Origin: Eubacterium brachy ATCC 33089
GTDB taxonomy: Bacteria; Bacillota; Clostridia; Peptostreptococcales; Anaerovoracaceae
Assembly (NCBI GenBank): GCA_000488855.1
Contig: KI535284.1
Location: 248,001 to 312,000 of the forward strand
Direction of reading: 5' to 3'
DNA length: 64,000 bases
The position numbers and the translations under genes are program-made. Each line of letters starts with the position of its first letter. Positions within the stretch are counted from its first letter, which is position 1. The notes below the pieces were generated by a model. The model did not search any database, had not been told where the DNA came from, and was given only the letters and a program-made list of their open reading frames with translations. Positions 9,238 to 19,164 of this stretch are shown in pieces.

Positions 9238-10050
9238 CTATAAATTAAATGGATTTGTATTTGAATCCGCTATGAAAGTTTCGACTTTTCTTTCATCTAC
9301 ATCGTCGGAATCCTGAATTTTATCAATACTATCATCCATGATTTCATCAAACTGTTTCTTGATGTTCTCAGAGAATATTTTTTCCGTTCCGTAATGACCC
9401 GCGTCTACTAAAGCCAAATTCATGGCCTTGGCATCCTGCGCTATATTCAGCTTGACATCTCCGGTTACAACTATATCACATCCTAGTTTCTTCGCAGCGT
9501 AAATCAAATCTCCACCGGCACCGGTACACAGCGCCACTTTGTTCATTATTAAATTATCCGTTTCTACAACTCTAACGTACCCTTTCGGCAACTCTAAACA
9601 TTCCTCAATATGTGAAATCACTTCATGCAGACCCATTTCCCAAGGTAAATATCCCGTTACTCCAACCTCTCCTTCAACATCCTCAATATTATCCAAAAGA
9701 AGAAGCTTTGCCATGTAATAGTTATTCCCTAACGGTGCTTTGTCGAAAGTTGTATGTGCTGCATATACGCTAATTCCGGATTTAATCAGCTTTATTATCC
9801 TATTTCCGGTTACGTCATCCATTCGTATATACGCCGGTTTCACAAAAATCAACGGATGGTGAGTAATTATTAAATCCGCTTCTTTTTCTATAGCTTCATC
9901 TATTATTTCTTCGTTTATTTCCATGGTAAACATGATCTTTTTAATGTCATTATTTCCTACGTCTATCTGAAGACCGTTGTTATCCCAAGGTTCTGCCAGT
10001 TCGGGTGGAGCAATCCTTTCCAGTATTTTAATGATTTCATGCAGTTCCAT
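9238..10050 (-). CDS. Nif3-like dinuclear metal centre protein (YqfO family)
   Basis: Member of the NIF3/YqfO/YbgI family with a toroidal hexamer and dinuclear metal site; sometimes annotated GTP cyclohydrolase I type 2, but the physiological role is unsettled. Metal ligands: ITHHPLIF near residue 60, HTTFD near 100 and DAGHYGTEK near the C-terminus. At 270 residues it lacks the central insert domain of the 370-residue Bacillus form. ATG at 10050 follows GGAGGAATAGCAT. The trmK-nif3 order is conserved after rpoD. Confidence 0.93.
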   Translation of the reverse strand: MELHEIIKILERIAPPELAEPWDNNGLQIDVGNNDIKKIMFTMEINEEIIDEAIEKEADLIITHHPLIFVKPAYIRMDDVTGNRIIKLIKSGISVYAAHTTFDKAPLGNNYYMAKLLLLDNIEDVEGEVGVTGYLPWEMGLHEVISHIEECLELPKGYVRVVETDNLIMNKVALCTGAGGDLIYAAKKLGCDIVVTGDVKLNIAQDAKAMNLALVDAGHYGTEKIFSENIKKQFDEIMDDSIDKIQDSDDVDERKVETFIADSNTNPFNL

Positions 10051-10115
10051 ATGCTATTCCTCCAACAAAATCTCTATTTATGCTATACTGTCTCCCATGC
10101 ATCTATTCATTTAAA

Positions 10116-10811
10116 CTATAAAAGACTTTCCAGATATACTATGTTATCCTCTATTGCCTTAACATCCTCAGCCGGAATATTTTTGCTGTTTTCCATGGAT
10201 TTCAGAATTCTGTTTTCTCTATCTATTTTGTAAGAAATGAATTCATTAACCAGTGGATTTTTCAAGTTTGCCACCCAATAAGGCATTTCCCATTTAATGG
10301 ATTCCGGTTCCAAATTTAGTTTAATGGATTCTCTCGGTTCTCCGGGGACTGCGGTAATAATCTCACATATGAATCTGCCTTCTCTAACGAGTTGCTCGTT
10401 AACTATGTCAAAACCTTTTCTAACCAGCCACGCTCTGAGTCTACCCTGAGCAGTCCTAGGCTGCAAAATCAGCTTTTTACAAGACTTTGCTTTGCCTAAA
10501 TCTCTGCCCAGTATATCACAGATCAGATTGCCTCCCATACCTGCTATGACGATAACATCCACTTCTCCCTTTTTTATAACTCTAAGACCGTTACCGTTTC
10601 TAAAATCAAACTTCACTTCAGGCATTAATTCCCTACAGTTACGCCTCGCTTTATTTAGAGAACCTTTGCTTATATCCGCCATAATAACCTTGGGAGAAAT
10701 TTCTTCTTTAGTTAGATACATTGGCAGATATCCATGATCGGTACCTATATCAGCTACGCTTTCCCCTTTTTCAATTTCATTTGCAATGGCTGCCAATCTC
10801 TCTGTCAACAT
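10116..10811 (-). CDS. trmK: tRNA (adenine(22)-N1)-methyltransferase TrmK
   Basis: SAM-dependent methyltransferase that makes m1A22 in tRNA. The 231 residues have motif I VADIGTDHGYLP (about 19-30), the family motif VIVIAGMGGNLI (about 86-97), LQPRTAQGRLRAWL (about 116-129) and a helical C-terminal domain. It lies 15 bases after rpoD, as in the conserved rpoD-trmK-nif3 order. RBS AAAGGAGC precedes ATG. Confidence 0.94.
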   Translation of the reverse strand: MLTERLAAIANEIEKGESVADIGTDHGYLPMYLTKEEISPKVIMADISKGSLNKARRNCRELMPEVKFDFRNGNGLRVIKKGEVDVIVIAGMGGNLICDILGRDLGKAKSCKKLILQPRTAQGRLRAWLVRKGFDIVNEQLVREGRFICEIITAVPGEPRESIKLNLEPESIKWEMPYWVANLKNPLVNEFISYKIDRENRILKSMENSKNIPAEDVKAIEDNIVYLESLL

Positions 10812-10826
10812 GAACTTCTGCTCCTT

Positions 10827-12002
10827 TTATTCCAAATAATCCTTTAGTTTCTTGCTTCTGCTCGGATGTCTTAACTTTCTGAGCGCTTTAGCTTCAATCT
10901 GCCTGATTCTCTCTCTGGTCACATCAAATTCTTTTCCTACTTCTTCCAATGTTCTCGCTCTTCCATCTTCCAATCCGAATCTCAACTTCAACACCTTTTG
11001 TTCCCTATCTGTCAAAGTTCCCAGAACTTCCATAAGCTGCTCCTTCAGCATAGAAAAAGTTGCCGCATCGGATGGAGATGCAATCTTATCATCTTCTATA
11101 AAATCTCCCAAATGGCTATCTTCTTCCTCTCCTATTGGTGTTTCCAAAGATACGGGTTCTTGAGCAATCTTCAAAATTTCTCTCACTTTTTCAACGGTCA
11201 GATCCATTTCTTTAGCTATCTCCTCCGGTTTCACATCTCTGCCGTATTCTTGCAAAAGTTGCCTTTGTATTCTCATCAACTTGTTGATTGTTTCAACCAT
11301 ATGAACCGGAATTCTTATAGTTCTGGCTTGATCAGCTATGGATCTTGTAATGGCTTGCCTGATCCACCATGTTGCGTATGTGGAAAACTTATATCCTTTC
11401 CTCCAGTCGAATTTGTCTACAGCCTTTATAAGTCCAATATTTCCCTCTTGAATGAGATCCAGAAACAACATTCCCCTTCCAACATATCTCTTTGCTATGC
11501 TTACAACCAATCTCAAATTCGCTTCACAAAGTTTTTTCTTTGCATATTCATCACCCTGTTCCATTCTTTTTGCAAGTTCGATTTCCTCTTCAGCCGAAAG
11601 CAACGGAACCTTCCCTATCTCTTTCAAATACATTCTGACCGGATCATCCACTGCGATGTTTTGTACAATTGCCGTATCCATCTCTAACTCACCTTTCGAC
11701 AACTGCACATCCTCTTCGAACATATCTATGTTTTCAGTTTCAATATTTTCGATGTTTTCAATATTTTCATCATTCTTATCATCTTCAATTTTAAATTCAT
11801 CATTTTCATAGGATTCGATTACATATCCATCTCCAACTAGCAAGTCATAAAGTTCATCCATTTCATCTTTATTAAGCTCGTTAATAAATCCTTCTCTTTC
11901 GATATCTTCCATGGATACCTTATTATCTTGAGACATTTTTTTCAACTCATCCGCAACTTCTTTAACAACAGTTCTTTCCACGTTGCTCGTCTCGTTTATC
12001 AT
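10827..12002 (-). CDS. rpoD: Primary sigma factor SigA (RpoD)
   Basis: Housekeeping sigma factor. The 391 residues contain a short region 1.1, an Asn/Glu/Ile low-complexity linker with repeated IEN units (about residues 80-95), region 1.2 ([17 protein letters not shown]), region 2 ([22 protein letters not shown] and [14 protein letters not shown]), region 3 and the region 4 helix-turn-helix ([20 protein letters not shown]). Length matches Firmicute SigA. ATG overlaps the dnaG stop by four bases (ATGA), so the two are coupled. Confidence 0.98.
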   Translation of the reverse strand: MINETSNVERTVVKEVADELKKMSQDNKVSMEDIEREGFINELNKDEMDELYDLLVGDGYVIESYENDEFKIEDDKNDENIENIENIETENIDMFEEDVQLSKGELEMDTAIVQNIAVDDPVRMYLKEIGKVPLLSAEEEIELAKRMEQGDEYAKKKLCEANLRLVVSIAKRYVGRGMLFLDLIQEGNIGLIKAVDKFDWRKGYKFSTYATWWIRQAITRSIADQARTIRIPVHMVETINKLMRIQRQLLQEYGRDVKPEEIAKEMDLTVEKVREILKIAQEPVSLETPIGEEEDSHLGDFIEDDKIASPSDAATFSMLKEQLMEVLGTLTDREQKVLKLRFGLEDGRARTLEEVGKEFDVTRERIRQIEAKALRKLRHPSRSKKLKDYLE

Positions 12003-13792
12003 TTGCTATTCCTCCTACTTTTTTCCAGTATTTTTCTATGTTCCAGTGCCAGTTTACCTATCTCCTCTTGCACTTTTTCTCCATCTTCTTCCTGTTCAAG
12101 TACGGCAATCGTTTTCTTTATTTCGTCCATTCTGTGGTTCAGTATTATCTTTTCCAAATTGTCCAAGCTTCCGCGGAACTCTCCCTCCAGATTGCCCTTC
12201 AATTCCTTATTTAATATTCGCTGTACTTTCCTTGCATCAGAATCATGGAGTTTTTCCATAACTTCTACCGGAACTACCTTCTCTTTTGATTCATATTCTC
12301 TTAAAACGGTTTCAAATATCCTACCTGCCAGTATGCTTTTAAACTGAATTTCTCTATTTATAAATTCTGTTTTCAATCGTTCCACGAACTCGTCATCCTC
12401 AAACAACACCCTCAGAAGACTCTCCTCCACTCTCAACATGTCTCCTGACACCTCAGCAGTTTCATTCTTTTCTCTTATTCTTCTCTCGGTGGTCACCCTT
12501 TGAAGATTATCGTCGCTGTCTCTACTGATTTCCATCAATAAGACTTCCTTGTTCATTGCTAAATCATTGGCAAGGCTTTCTATATATATATCCTTTTCCG
12601 CCGGGCTTAAACTGTTTAAAAATTCTCCAACCTTACGGATAAAAGCTATTTTCTCCTCTATTTTATCAATATTGAACTTTTTTCTGATACTATCCACTAC
12701 ATATTCGACATATGTTTTTCCCTTGTCAATCAATGCCACAAATTGACTTTTTCCATGTCCCTTTATAAATTCGTCCGGATCTTTTCCATCAGTTACATTG
12801 ACGACTCTGACATTGATTCCATCTCTGTACAGTATGTTTCCACCTCTTATCGCAGCATTCACTCCCGCAGAATCCGAGTCGTAGCACAATGCAACATTTT
12901 TAGTATATCGTTTAACAAGTTTGCTCTGATTTTCTGTGAGTGCGGTTCCCAGCGAAGCAACTGCATTTTTTACTCCATGCTGATATAAAGATACAACATC
13001 CATATAACCTTCCACCATGATTACCATGTTTTCTTTCATTATGAATTCTTTTGCAACATTTAAACCATATAGATTATTTTTTTTTGAAAACACATAATTT
13101 TCCGGCGAATTGAGATATTTGGGCATGTCATCTCCTATCGCTCTTCCACCAAACCCTATAATGTCACCTCTTACATTGAATATCGGAAATATCAATCGAT
13201 TTCTGAACTTGTCGAAATATTTACCTTTAGATTGCGAAATCAATCCCAACTCCATCATATGTTTTTCTTCATATCCTTTATTTTTTAAATGCTTATACAG
13301 GCTATTCCACGTCGCATCCGCATATCCGATACCAAACTTCAATATCGTTTCAGGAAGCAGGTTTCTCTTCTTCACATACGACAATCCCTGACTTTTATTT
13401 TCAGCCTTTTTAGATATCAGATTTTTATAAAAGAAAATCGCTGCTTCTTTGTTTATCTCATAATATTTATTGCTGTTTTCGGATTTTCTGTTGAATTTTT
13501 CATACTTAATTCCATATCTATCAGCTAATTTTTCCAGCGCTTCTACAAACTCTATGTTGTTATATTTTTTCACAAATTCAATTACGTCACCTGTTGCGTG
13601 ACATCCAAAGCATGTAAAAATCTGTTTGGTTTCAGAAACGACAAAAGAAGGGGTTTTCTCATTGTGAAACGGACAAAGGCCATGGTAATTTGCACCTTTT
13701 TTAGTTAAGGATACCACATCTCCAATCACATCCACTATGTTTGCAACGCTTTTTATCTCATCGACGATTTGGTTACCAGTAACTTTTTTCAT
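11999..13792 (-). CDS. dnaG: DNA primase
   Basis: Makes RNA primers for replication. The CHC2 zinc domain is at the N-terminus (C40, H43, C61, C64; [11 protein letters not shown] and [10 protein letters not shown]), followed by the TOPRIM core ([27 protein letters not shown]) and a helical DnaB-binding tail; about 597 residues. The frame extends 7 codons further up to 13813, but AAAGGAGGGGAC lies directly before ATG at 13792, so I place the start there. Part of the dnaG-rpoD macromolecular synthesis operon. Confidence 0.97.
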   Translation of the reverse strand: MKKVTGNQIVDEIKSVANIVDVIGDVVSLTKKGANYHGLCPFHNEKTPSFVVSETKQIFTCFGCHATGDVIEFVKKYNNIEFVEALEKLADRYGIKYEKFNRKSENSNKYYEINKEAAIFFYKNLISKKAENKSQGLSYVKKRNLLPETILKFGIGYADATWNSLYKHLKNKGYEEKHMMELGLISQSKGKYFDKFRNRLIFPIFNVRGDIIGFGGRAIGDDMPKYLNSPENYVFSKKNNLYGLNVAKEFIMKENMVIMVEGYMDVVSLYQHGVKNAVASLGTALTENQSKLVKRYTKNVALCYDSDSAGVNAAIRGGNILYRDGINVRVVNVTDGKDPDEFIKGHGKSQFVALIDKGKTYVEYVVDSIRKKFNIDKIEEKIAFIRKVGEFLNSLSPAEKDIYIESLANDLAMNKEVLLMEISRDSDDNLQRVTTERRIREKNETAEVSGDMLRVEESLLRVLFEDDEFVERLKTEFINREIQFKSILAGRIFETVLREYESKEKVVPVEVMEKLHDSDARKVQRILNKELKGNLEGEFRGSLDNLEKIILNHRMDEIKKTIAVLEQEEDGEKVQEEIGKLALEHRKILEKSRRNSK

Positions 13793-13812
13793 GTCCCCTC
13801 CTTTCGTTTTCA

Positions 13813-13841
13813 CATATACGACTTTCTCACAAAAAAGTCAA
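13813..13841 (-). promoter_or_regulatory. Proximal dnaG promoter
   Basis: Minus strand TTGACT (13841-13836) and TATATG (13818-13813) are 17 bases apart. Transcription would start about 15 bases before the dnaG ATG, leaving a very short leader that includes the RBS. Confidence 0.5.
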
Positions 13842-13908
13842 CTTTTGAATAATACAATACAGATATCGAACTTAATCCGTAAAATCCTACCGAATCACTC
13901 AAATCTAC

Positions 13909-13937
13909 ATTATACCATACGCATCTCGCTATAACAA
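13909..13937 (-). promoter_or_regulatory. Distal dnaG promoter
   Basis: Minus strand TTGTTA (13937-13932) and a consensus TATAAT (13914-13909) are 17 bases apart. The -35 box lies in the last codons and stop of dgt, so dnaG-rpoD can be transcribed independently of dut-dgt. Confidence 0.7.
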
Positions 13938-15008
13938 TTTAAAATCCGGTGAAACAAATCTTTTGTTGATAATTTCCTCATATACACTCATCGCATACCT
14001 ATCCGTCATACCTGCAATATAATCTTTCGCTAAAACCTTTGTGTCATTCTCATCACCATCTTTTAAAGTTAGAAGATATTCGGGAAGCAATTCTTCATTT
14101 TTTCCAAAAAATTCATACATCGCATTTATCATTGTTTCAAGTTTTTCAATCTGCTCTTCACTTCTTACTTTCGGATTCATATACACCTTTTGAAACATGA
14201 AACTCCTCAGCTTATCCATAGCTTTTTTTGCTTCTGTACTCTGAAAAATTTCATTTTCATTCAAACTGTTTCTTATCATATCAATAGCCAAAAAATTGAT
14301 TCGTTCGCTGTGTGTATGACCTAAAGCATCCAAACATTCTCTGGGTAGCTCATCTTTCATCAACACTCCGCTTCTGATAGCATCGTCTATATCGTGATTT
14401 ATATAAGCAATCCTGTCGCTGATTTTGACAACCTGCCCTTCAAGGGTTTTAGGTTTTTCAGCTCCTGTATGATTTAAAATACCGTCTCTCACCTCTTTAG
14501 TCAAATTCAGTCCTCGTTTATCTCTACCATTTTCCAGCAACTCCACCACTCTCAGACTCTGTTCGTTGTGTCTAAACCCTTTTTTATGAATTTTACTTAA
14601 TGCCTTCTCTCCACTGTGTCCAAACGGGGTATGTCCAAGATCGTGCCCCAGAGCAATCGCTTCTGTCAAATCCTCATTCAATCCAAGACCTCGAGAAATA
14701 GTTCTCGCAATTTGAGATACTTCTATGGTATGGGTCAATCGCGTTCTGTAATGATCTCCTTCCGGAGCGAGAAAAACCTGAGTTTTATGCATCAGTCTCC
14801 TAAATGCCTTGCTATGAATTATTCTGTCCCTATCTCGCTGAAATTCGGTTCTGATGTAATCTTTCTCTTCAAAGCGATCTCTCCCCTCTGAATTAGCAGA
14901 TTTAAATGCGAATTTACTGAGAATTTCAAATTCTCGCTCTTCAATCTTCTCCCTATTTATAAGTGAATTTTTAAAATTGCTATTTACCTGTGTGACCAAA
15001 TCCACCAC
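13929..15008 (-). CDS. dgt: Deoxyguanosinetriphosphate triphosphohydrolase-like protein
   Basis: HD-domain dNTP triphosphohydrolase that releases deoxynucleoside and tripolyphosphate. Visible: FRRLMHKTQVF, first His in RTRLTHTIEVSQIART, the HD pair in ALGHDLGHTPFGHSGE, and a later DRIAYINHDIDDA; 359 residues, usual for the short Dgt subfamily. The frame overlaps dut by 29 bases and opens with GTG at 15008 or the adjacent GTG at 15005; AGGGGAAG just upstream also allows TTG at 14999. The start is therefore uncertain by three codons. Confidence 0.93.
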   Translation of the reverse strand: MVDLVTQVNSNFKNSLINREKIEEREFEILSKFAFKSANSEGRDRFEEKDYIRTEFQRDRDRIIHSKAFRRLMHKTQVFLAPEGDHYRTRLTHTIEVSQIARTISRGLGLNEDLTEAIALGHDLGHTPFGHSGEKALSKIHKKGFRHNEQSLRVVELLENGRDKRGLNLTKEVRDGILNHTGAEKPKTLEGQVVKISDRIAYINHDIDDAIRSGVLMKDELPRECLDALGHTHSERINFLAIDMIRNSLNENEIFQSTEAKKAMDKLRSFMFQKVYMNPKVRSEEQIEKLETMINAMYEFFGKNEELLPEYLLTLKDGDENDTKVLAKDYIAGMTDRYAMSVYEEIINKRFVSPDFKLL

Positions 15009-15426
15009 TTCCCCTGTCTGTGTCTTCCAATCTCTCTACGATTTCCCACTGAACTATGTCATGTTTTGTTACTACCAACTGTGCAATTCTCTCTCCGTGT
15101 TTTATGACAAACGGTTCGTTTCCCAAGTTCACCAGCGGCACCTTCAATTCACCTCTGTAATCGCTATCTACAGTTCCAATGGCATTTATTAAAGTTATTC
15201 CATATTTTATAGACAGTCCTGATCTCGCCCTCACTTGTGCTTCATAACCTATCGGAAGTTCAATGAACAATCCCGTAGGTATTAACTGTCTTTCCATAGG
15301 GTTTAATGTTACTGAAGTCTTTAAATCGGCTTTTAAATCCATACCTGCCGATCCCGCCGTTTCATATTTGGGAACATCACCTGTCTTTGTAACTATTTTA
15401 ACTTTTACTTTGTTGTTCTCCGTCAT
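14980..15426 (-). CDS. dut: dUTP diphosphatase
   Basis: Hydrolyses dUTP to dUMP, preventing uracil incorporation and feeding dTMP synthesis. All five trimeric dUTPase motifs are visible: AGMDLKADL, RSGLSIKYGI, GTVDSDYRGELKVPLVN, RIAQLVV and the C-terminal RGSGGFGHTG; 148 residues is standard. It overlaps dgt, so two enzymes acting on dNTP pools are coupled, directly upstream of the primase gene. Confidence 0.97.
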   Translation of the reverse strand: MTENNKVKVKIVTKTGDVPKYETAGSAGMDLKADLKTSVTLNPMERQLIPTGLFIELPIGYEAQVRARSGLSIKYGITLINAIGTVDSDYRGELKVPLVNLGNEPFVIKHGERIAQLVVTKHDIVQWEIVERLEDTDRGSGGFGHTGK

Positions 15427-15502
15427 TTCATTCTCCTAATCATTTTTATAAAATTACCATGTATACCTATTGCATGTAATTCTTGTTGTTAAAACAAACT
15501 CT

Positions 15503-16753
15503 TCATTTTTTCAGCATCCTCGCCATGTTAAACTTTCTGTTGGTAACAGCAACACCGCTGTAATTTTCAATATCTCCTAAATATGTTGCCACTTTGTTCA
15601 CGTCATTCAATGTTACCTTATCTATGTTTTCCAATATTTCAGACTCCGTTTTCACTTTTCCTGTCAACGTAAGTGCTCTACCCACTGCAAACATCTTTGA
15701 TGATACATTTTCAAGCCCGAATATAATATTGGATTTCATCTGCTCTTTTGCCTTTGACAACTCATCTTCGGTTATGCTTCCACTTGATAAAATATTCAAC
15801 TGATTTTTGATTTCTCCTAGAGCATGTGCTATATTTTCATGTGCTACACCTGCATATATCAAGAAATTTCCGTTGAAAATCGAAGAGCTGTTGGCACAAT
15901 ACACAGAGTATGCCAACCCCTTTCTTTCTCTCAAATTTTGAAATAATCTGGAACTCATTGAACCTCCAAGTATATTTGAAAGAATTGATACTTTATAGTA
16001 ATCTTCATGTTCCAAATTTACACTGGGACAACCTAAAAAAATGTGTGTCTGCTCTATTTCTTTTACCTTAACTTTATAATTTGCCCTGTACGGCTGAGCA
16101 TCGAATTTTCTCTCTGGCTTTTTCTCTCGAAATCTTCCGAGTTTTCCTTCAAGATAATTGCACACCGATCCTTCATCGAAATTACCTGCCACAGCAATTA
16201 CGATATTGTCCCTTGTATACTGTTTTTCAATATATTCTACGATTGTATTCCTGGATATTCCCCTGAGCGAAGTCGGTGTTCCTATTATAGTTTTCTCATA
16301 AGGATTTCCCCTATTTACTATGCTGGCTATTAAATCGTGGGCATAGTCGTCTGGCGTATCCTCTATCATTTTTATTTCTTCGCAAATCACCTTTCTCTCT
16401 CTCGTCATTTCTCTGCTGTCAAATTTGCTGTTAACCATCATATCTACCAGAATTTCCATGGCTCTATCCAAATTCGCACTCAGAGTTTTTATATAGTAGC
16501 AAGTCGCTTCTTTGCCGGTGAAAGCATTTATTTGTCCACCTATTTTATCTACGTCTTCCGCTATTTCTTTCGCACTCCTATTCTCTGTCCCTTTAAACAT
16601 CATATGTTCTATGAAATGCGATATTCCCCAATTTTTTTTATCTTCGTCAAATGATCCTGCTTTTATCCAAAAGCCTATTGCTGCAGATTGTACAAATTCA
16701 GTTTTGTCCATAACTACCCTGACTCCACAGTCTAACTTTTTAATTTTAATCAT
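15503..16753 (-). CDS. M16 family zinc metallopeptidase
   Basis: Pitrilysin/insulinase-family peptidase of the YmxG/PepR type. The inverted zinc motif HFIEH (H46, E49, H50) and the third ligand region ERKVICEEIKM about 75 residues later are intact, as is the C-terminal R/Y pair region (RERKGLAYSVY). Length 416 fits single-subunit bacterial members. No signal peptide is seen, so it is cytoplasmic or exported by another route. In Bacillus the homologue lies near dut. Confidence 0.93.
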   Translation of the reverse strand: MIKIKKLDCGVRVVMDKTEFVQSAAIGFWIKAGSFDEDKKNWGISHFIEHMMFKGTENRSAKEIAEDVDKIGGQINAFTGKEATCYYIKTLSANLDRAMEILVDMMVNSKFDSREMTRERKVICEEIKMIEDTPDDYAHDLIASIVNRGNPYEKTIIGTPTSLRGISRNTIVEYIEKQYTRDNIVIAVAGNFDEGSVCNYLEGKLGRFREKKPERKFDAQPYRANYKVKVKEIEQTHIFLGCPSVNLEHEDYYKVSILSNILGGSMSSRLFQNLRERKGLAYSVYCANSSSIFNGNFLIYAGVAHENIAHALGEIKNQLNILSSGSITEDELSKAKEQMKSNIIFGLENVSSKMFAVGRALTLTGKVKTESEILENIDKVTLNDVNKVATYLGDIENYSGVAVTNRKFNMARMLKK

Positions 16754-16850
16754 CGTACCTCCCGTTGTTCTAATTGTATTTTAACATTACTATGCGATGT
16801 ATTTCAAATTCAACATTCAGGTGAATTCTAGATTCTCACTATATGCGATA

Positions 16851-18953
16851 TCATCTGTATTCATATCCGTCATACAACCCGTTTTCCATATATTCCTGGG
16901 CATCTTTCATATAATTTTTGACCGTTCCCTGCATATTTAGCAAAAATGCATCAAAAGGCTGCTCTATTCTCCTTTCGTTATCCCAATATTTCTCCGTCAT
17001 AACTTGAACAATCTCTTCATGGGATTTTCCATCCAATGCCATTTTCATTATGATTTCTCTTTCGATCAATGCTTCTTTTTTAAGCAAAGCGAATAATCTC
17101 TTGTTGTAGTTTTTCGGCACCAATCCATAATGTGCTATAACAACCCTATCTGCATTGTATTCCACACACTTGTTTATGGATTTTATACCTTCATCAAAGC
17201 TGTGTAAAATCGACGGCTGACATTTGCCTTTTCTGTCCAGAACTCCTACGCTCTCACTGGCTACCAAAACTTTTTCTCCATTTCGTTCCACCCCATAACT
17301 CGTGGAACATCTGGTATGCCCTTTCGTTACGATAACTCTCATTTTTACATCTCCGAGCGAAATCTCATCTCCGTCAGAGATTACATGGTCTATGGTAAAA
17401 TCATTTCTCTCGAATTTATCCATGGATTTAAGCTTACTTTCCATCGGTATGTCCTTGTCCTTTTTTAAAACAACATAACTCAGGTCTTCTATCTTTCCTC
17501 TGACTTTATCCGTTTCTATCACTTCCTTACAGTGCTGTGTTCCATATGATTCAACATCTTTCCATTCCTGTCTCAGTGCGGACAACCCTCCGATATGATC
17601 GTAGTGAGAATGAGTCAAAAATATATAATCCAATTTTCGACCCGACAGCCTTTTCTTCAATTTCTCAATCAGCATTTCTCCCTGGTATGGCATTCCGCAA
17701 TCAATTAGAGCAGTTTTTTCACTGCCCAAAACCAATATCGCTTCTCCTCCATATCCGGGTTTTGCATCTTTCATCCAGCTTGAATATCTGTTTTTCTTCA
17801 TTTCCTGCAGCGTAAACTTATTTACCAGAATCAATCTTACAAAGTTGATTACAAGCATTACCAAAATCAGCATACCTACATATCCCAACAATGGAAATAC
17901 ATACTTTACTATAAATCTGAATCCGACCAGCCCTAATAAAAATTCCAATACGGCAAATATTCCTATTCTCACATTTTTTCTCTCATCATCCTTTAATTTA
18001 GTTGAAAACCCATAGAACATCCCCGTAGTGGATGAATATATGGAAAAGAACATCACCGCTATATATGAATAGTTTGCAATTTTTCCAATTTTTTCCGATA
18101 TCGCCAGCATCGGCATATCAAAAGAGTTGGCAACATCCGAATTTTTGCTCATTGCAATAAAAGAGACATAAACCAATATCACGATTACTATACTGGCAAG
18201 TGCAGCACTGTAAATTGCACTTTCACTGGATCTCGCTCGATATGCACCACTTCCTACAATGGGAATTATTGCTAATATATTATATCCCATATATATTATT
18301 GCCGCTTTTATCCACGTATCAGCTAATGGGCTCGGGTCACCCAGATTTTTATCCGGAATATTCATTATTAAACTGTATAAACCCGATTTTTGTGAGCCGA
18401 TAACATTTTCTCCTCTGAAGATTTCTATCAAACCTACTATGATCATTACCATTATCAGAACTGGAACAGCTTTGCTGAGAACGTTCTTAACTCTGTCAAA
18501 TCCACCGATTAAAGTCAGCGTTACTGAGATTACCAATATAATCCCTCCAAAAATTGATGGAACCCCAAACTCCTGCTTAGCCATGGATCCTGCTGCTGCC
18601 GACATGCTTACTATTGCCAAAAATAAAATTCCTGCCATGAAATATCCAACAAATTTAATAGTTTTAGTCGTTCCGACCTTACTTGATCTTTTACTCAATA
18701 AAAATTCCGGTGTTATTATTCTGCCCATATCGTTAGTTCTCAAATGCCTGCCTATTAACGTCGTCATCACCGAAACCATGAAAAATGCCAATGCAAAAAT
18801 TATAATTCCAACACGTCCTGATTTCCCAAACGCACCAAAAAACTGCCAGATTTCCCTTCCCGATGCAAACCCGGCACCTATAATTGTTCCAATGTATGTA
18901 AAGGCTAACGTAAATATTCCAAATTTTTTTGGAATCATTTCAGATTCATTCAT
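16851..18953 (-). CDS. Fusion of YkvI-type membrane transporter and metallo-beta-lactamase hydrolase
   Basis: Residues 1-380 form a polytopic membrane protein of the YkvI family (COG3949-like), with about ten hydrophobic segments, starting FTLAFTYIGTIIGAGFASGRE and including PVLIMVMIIVGLIEIF and GYVGMLILVMLVINFV. Residues 400-700 are a metallo-beta-lactamase fold: DCGMP, THSHYDHIGG (about 447-456), GHTRCS (about 545) and IAHYG (about 608), so the metal ligands appear intact. The usual metal-bridging Asp seems to be Glu in VASESVG. The C-terminal helical tail fits an MBL accessory domain. One uninterrupted frame joins the parts. ATG at 18953 is preferred; TTG at 18956 is possible. The substrate is unknown. 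Confidence 0.85.
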   Translation of the reverse strand: MNESEMIPKKFGIFTLAFTYIGTIIGAGFASGREIWQFFGAFGKSGRVGIIIFALAFFMVSVMTTLIGRHLRTNDMGRIITPEFLLSKRSSKVGTTKTIKFVGYFMAGILFLAIVSMSAAAGSMAKQEFGVPSIFGGIILVISVTLTLIGGFDRVKNVLSKAVPVLIMVMIIVGLIEIFRGENVIGSQKSGLYSLIMNIPDKNLGDPSPLADTWIKAAIIYMGYNILAIIPIVGSGAYRARSSESAIYSAALASIVIVILVYVSFIAMSKNSDVANSFDMPMLAISEKIGKIANYSYIAVMFFSIYSSTTGMFYGFSTKLKDDERKNVRIGIFAVLEFLLGLVGFRFIVKYVFPLLGYVGMLILVMLVINFVRLILVNKFTLQEMKKNRYSSWMKDAKPGYGGEAILVLGSEKTALIDCGMPYQGEMLIEKLKKRLSGRKLDYIFLTHSHYDHIGGLSALRQEWKDVESYGTQHCKEVIETDKVRGKIEDLSYVVLKKDKDIPMESKLKSMDKFERNDFTIDHVISDGDEISLGDVKMRVIVTKGHTRCSTSYGVERNGEKVLVASESVGVLDRKGKCQPSILHSFDEGIKSINKCVEYNADRVVIAHYGLVPKNYNKRLFALLKKEALIEREIIMKMALDGKSHEEIVQVMTEKYWDNERRIEQPFDAFLLNMQGTVKNYMKDAQEYMENGLYDGYEYR

Positions 18954-18970
18954 CAAAATCTATTCCTATG

Positions 18971-19009
18971 TTCTCTAATACTATCTTACTTCTCTAATAT
19001 TCTCTAAAA
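18971..19009 (-). repeat. Three direct 10-base repeats in the leader of the transporter-MBL gene
   Basis: On the minus strand TTTTAGAGAA (19009-19000), TATTAGAGAA (18999-18990) and TATTAGAGAA (18980-18971) occur as two adjacent copies, then a 9-base spacer, then the third, ending 18 bases before the start codon. The copies differ at only one position. Such arrays can be operators or the result of slippage; they are not a terminator or a hairpin. Confidence 0.7.
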
Positions 19010-19164
19010 TTTCTATTGTATTTGAACGCCGCATACAATTTATATCACGGCTTACAGACAAACCGCAATCAATGTGCAATTCCAATCTTACACAACTTTT
19101 ATACCCTATTTAAATGCTGAATCAACACATTATGTTCGACCGATTTCACTTTTCCTGCATTCAA

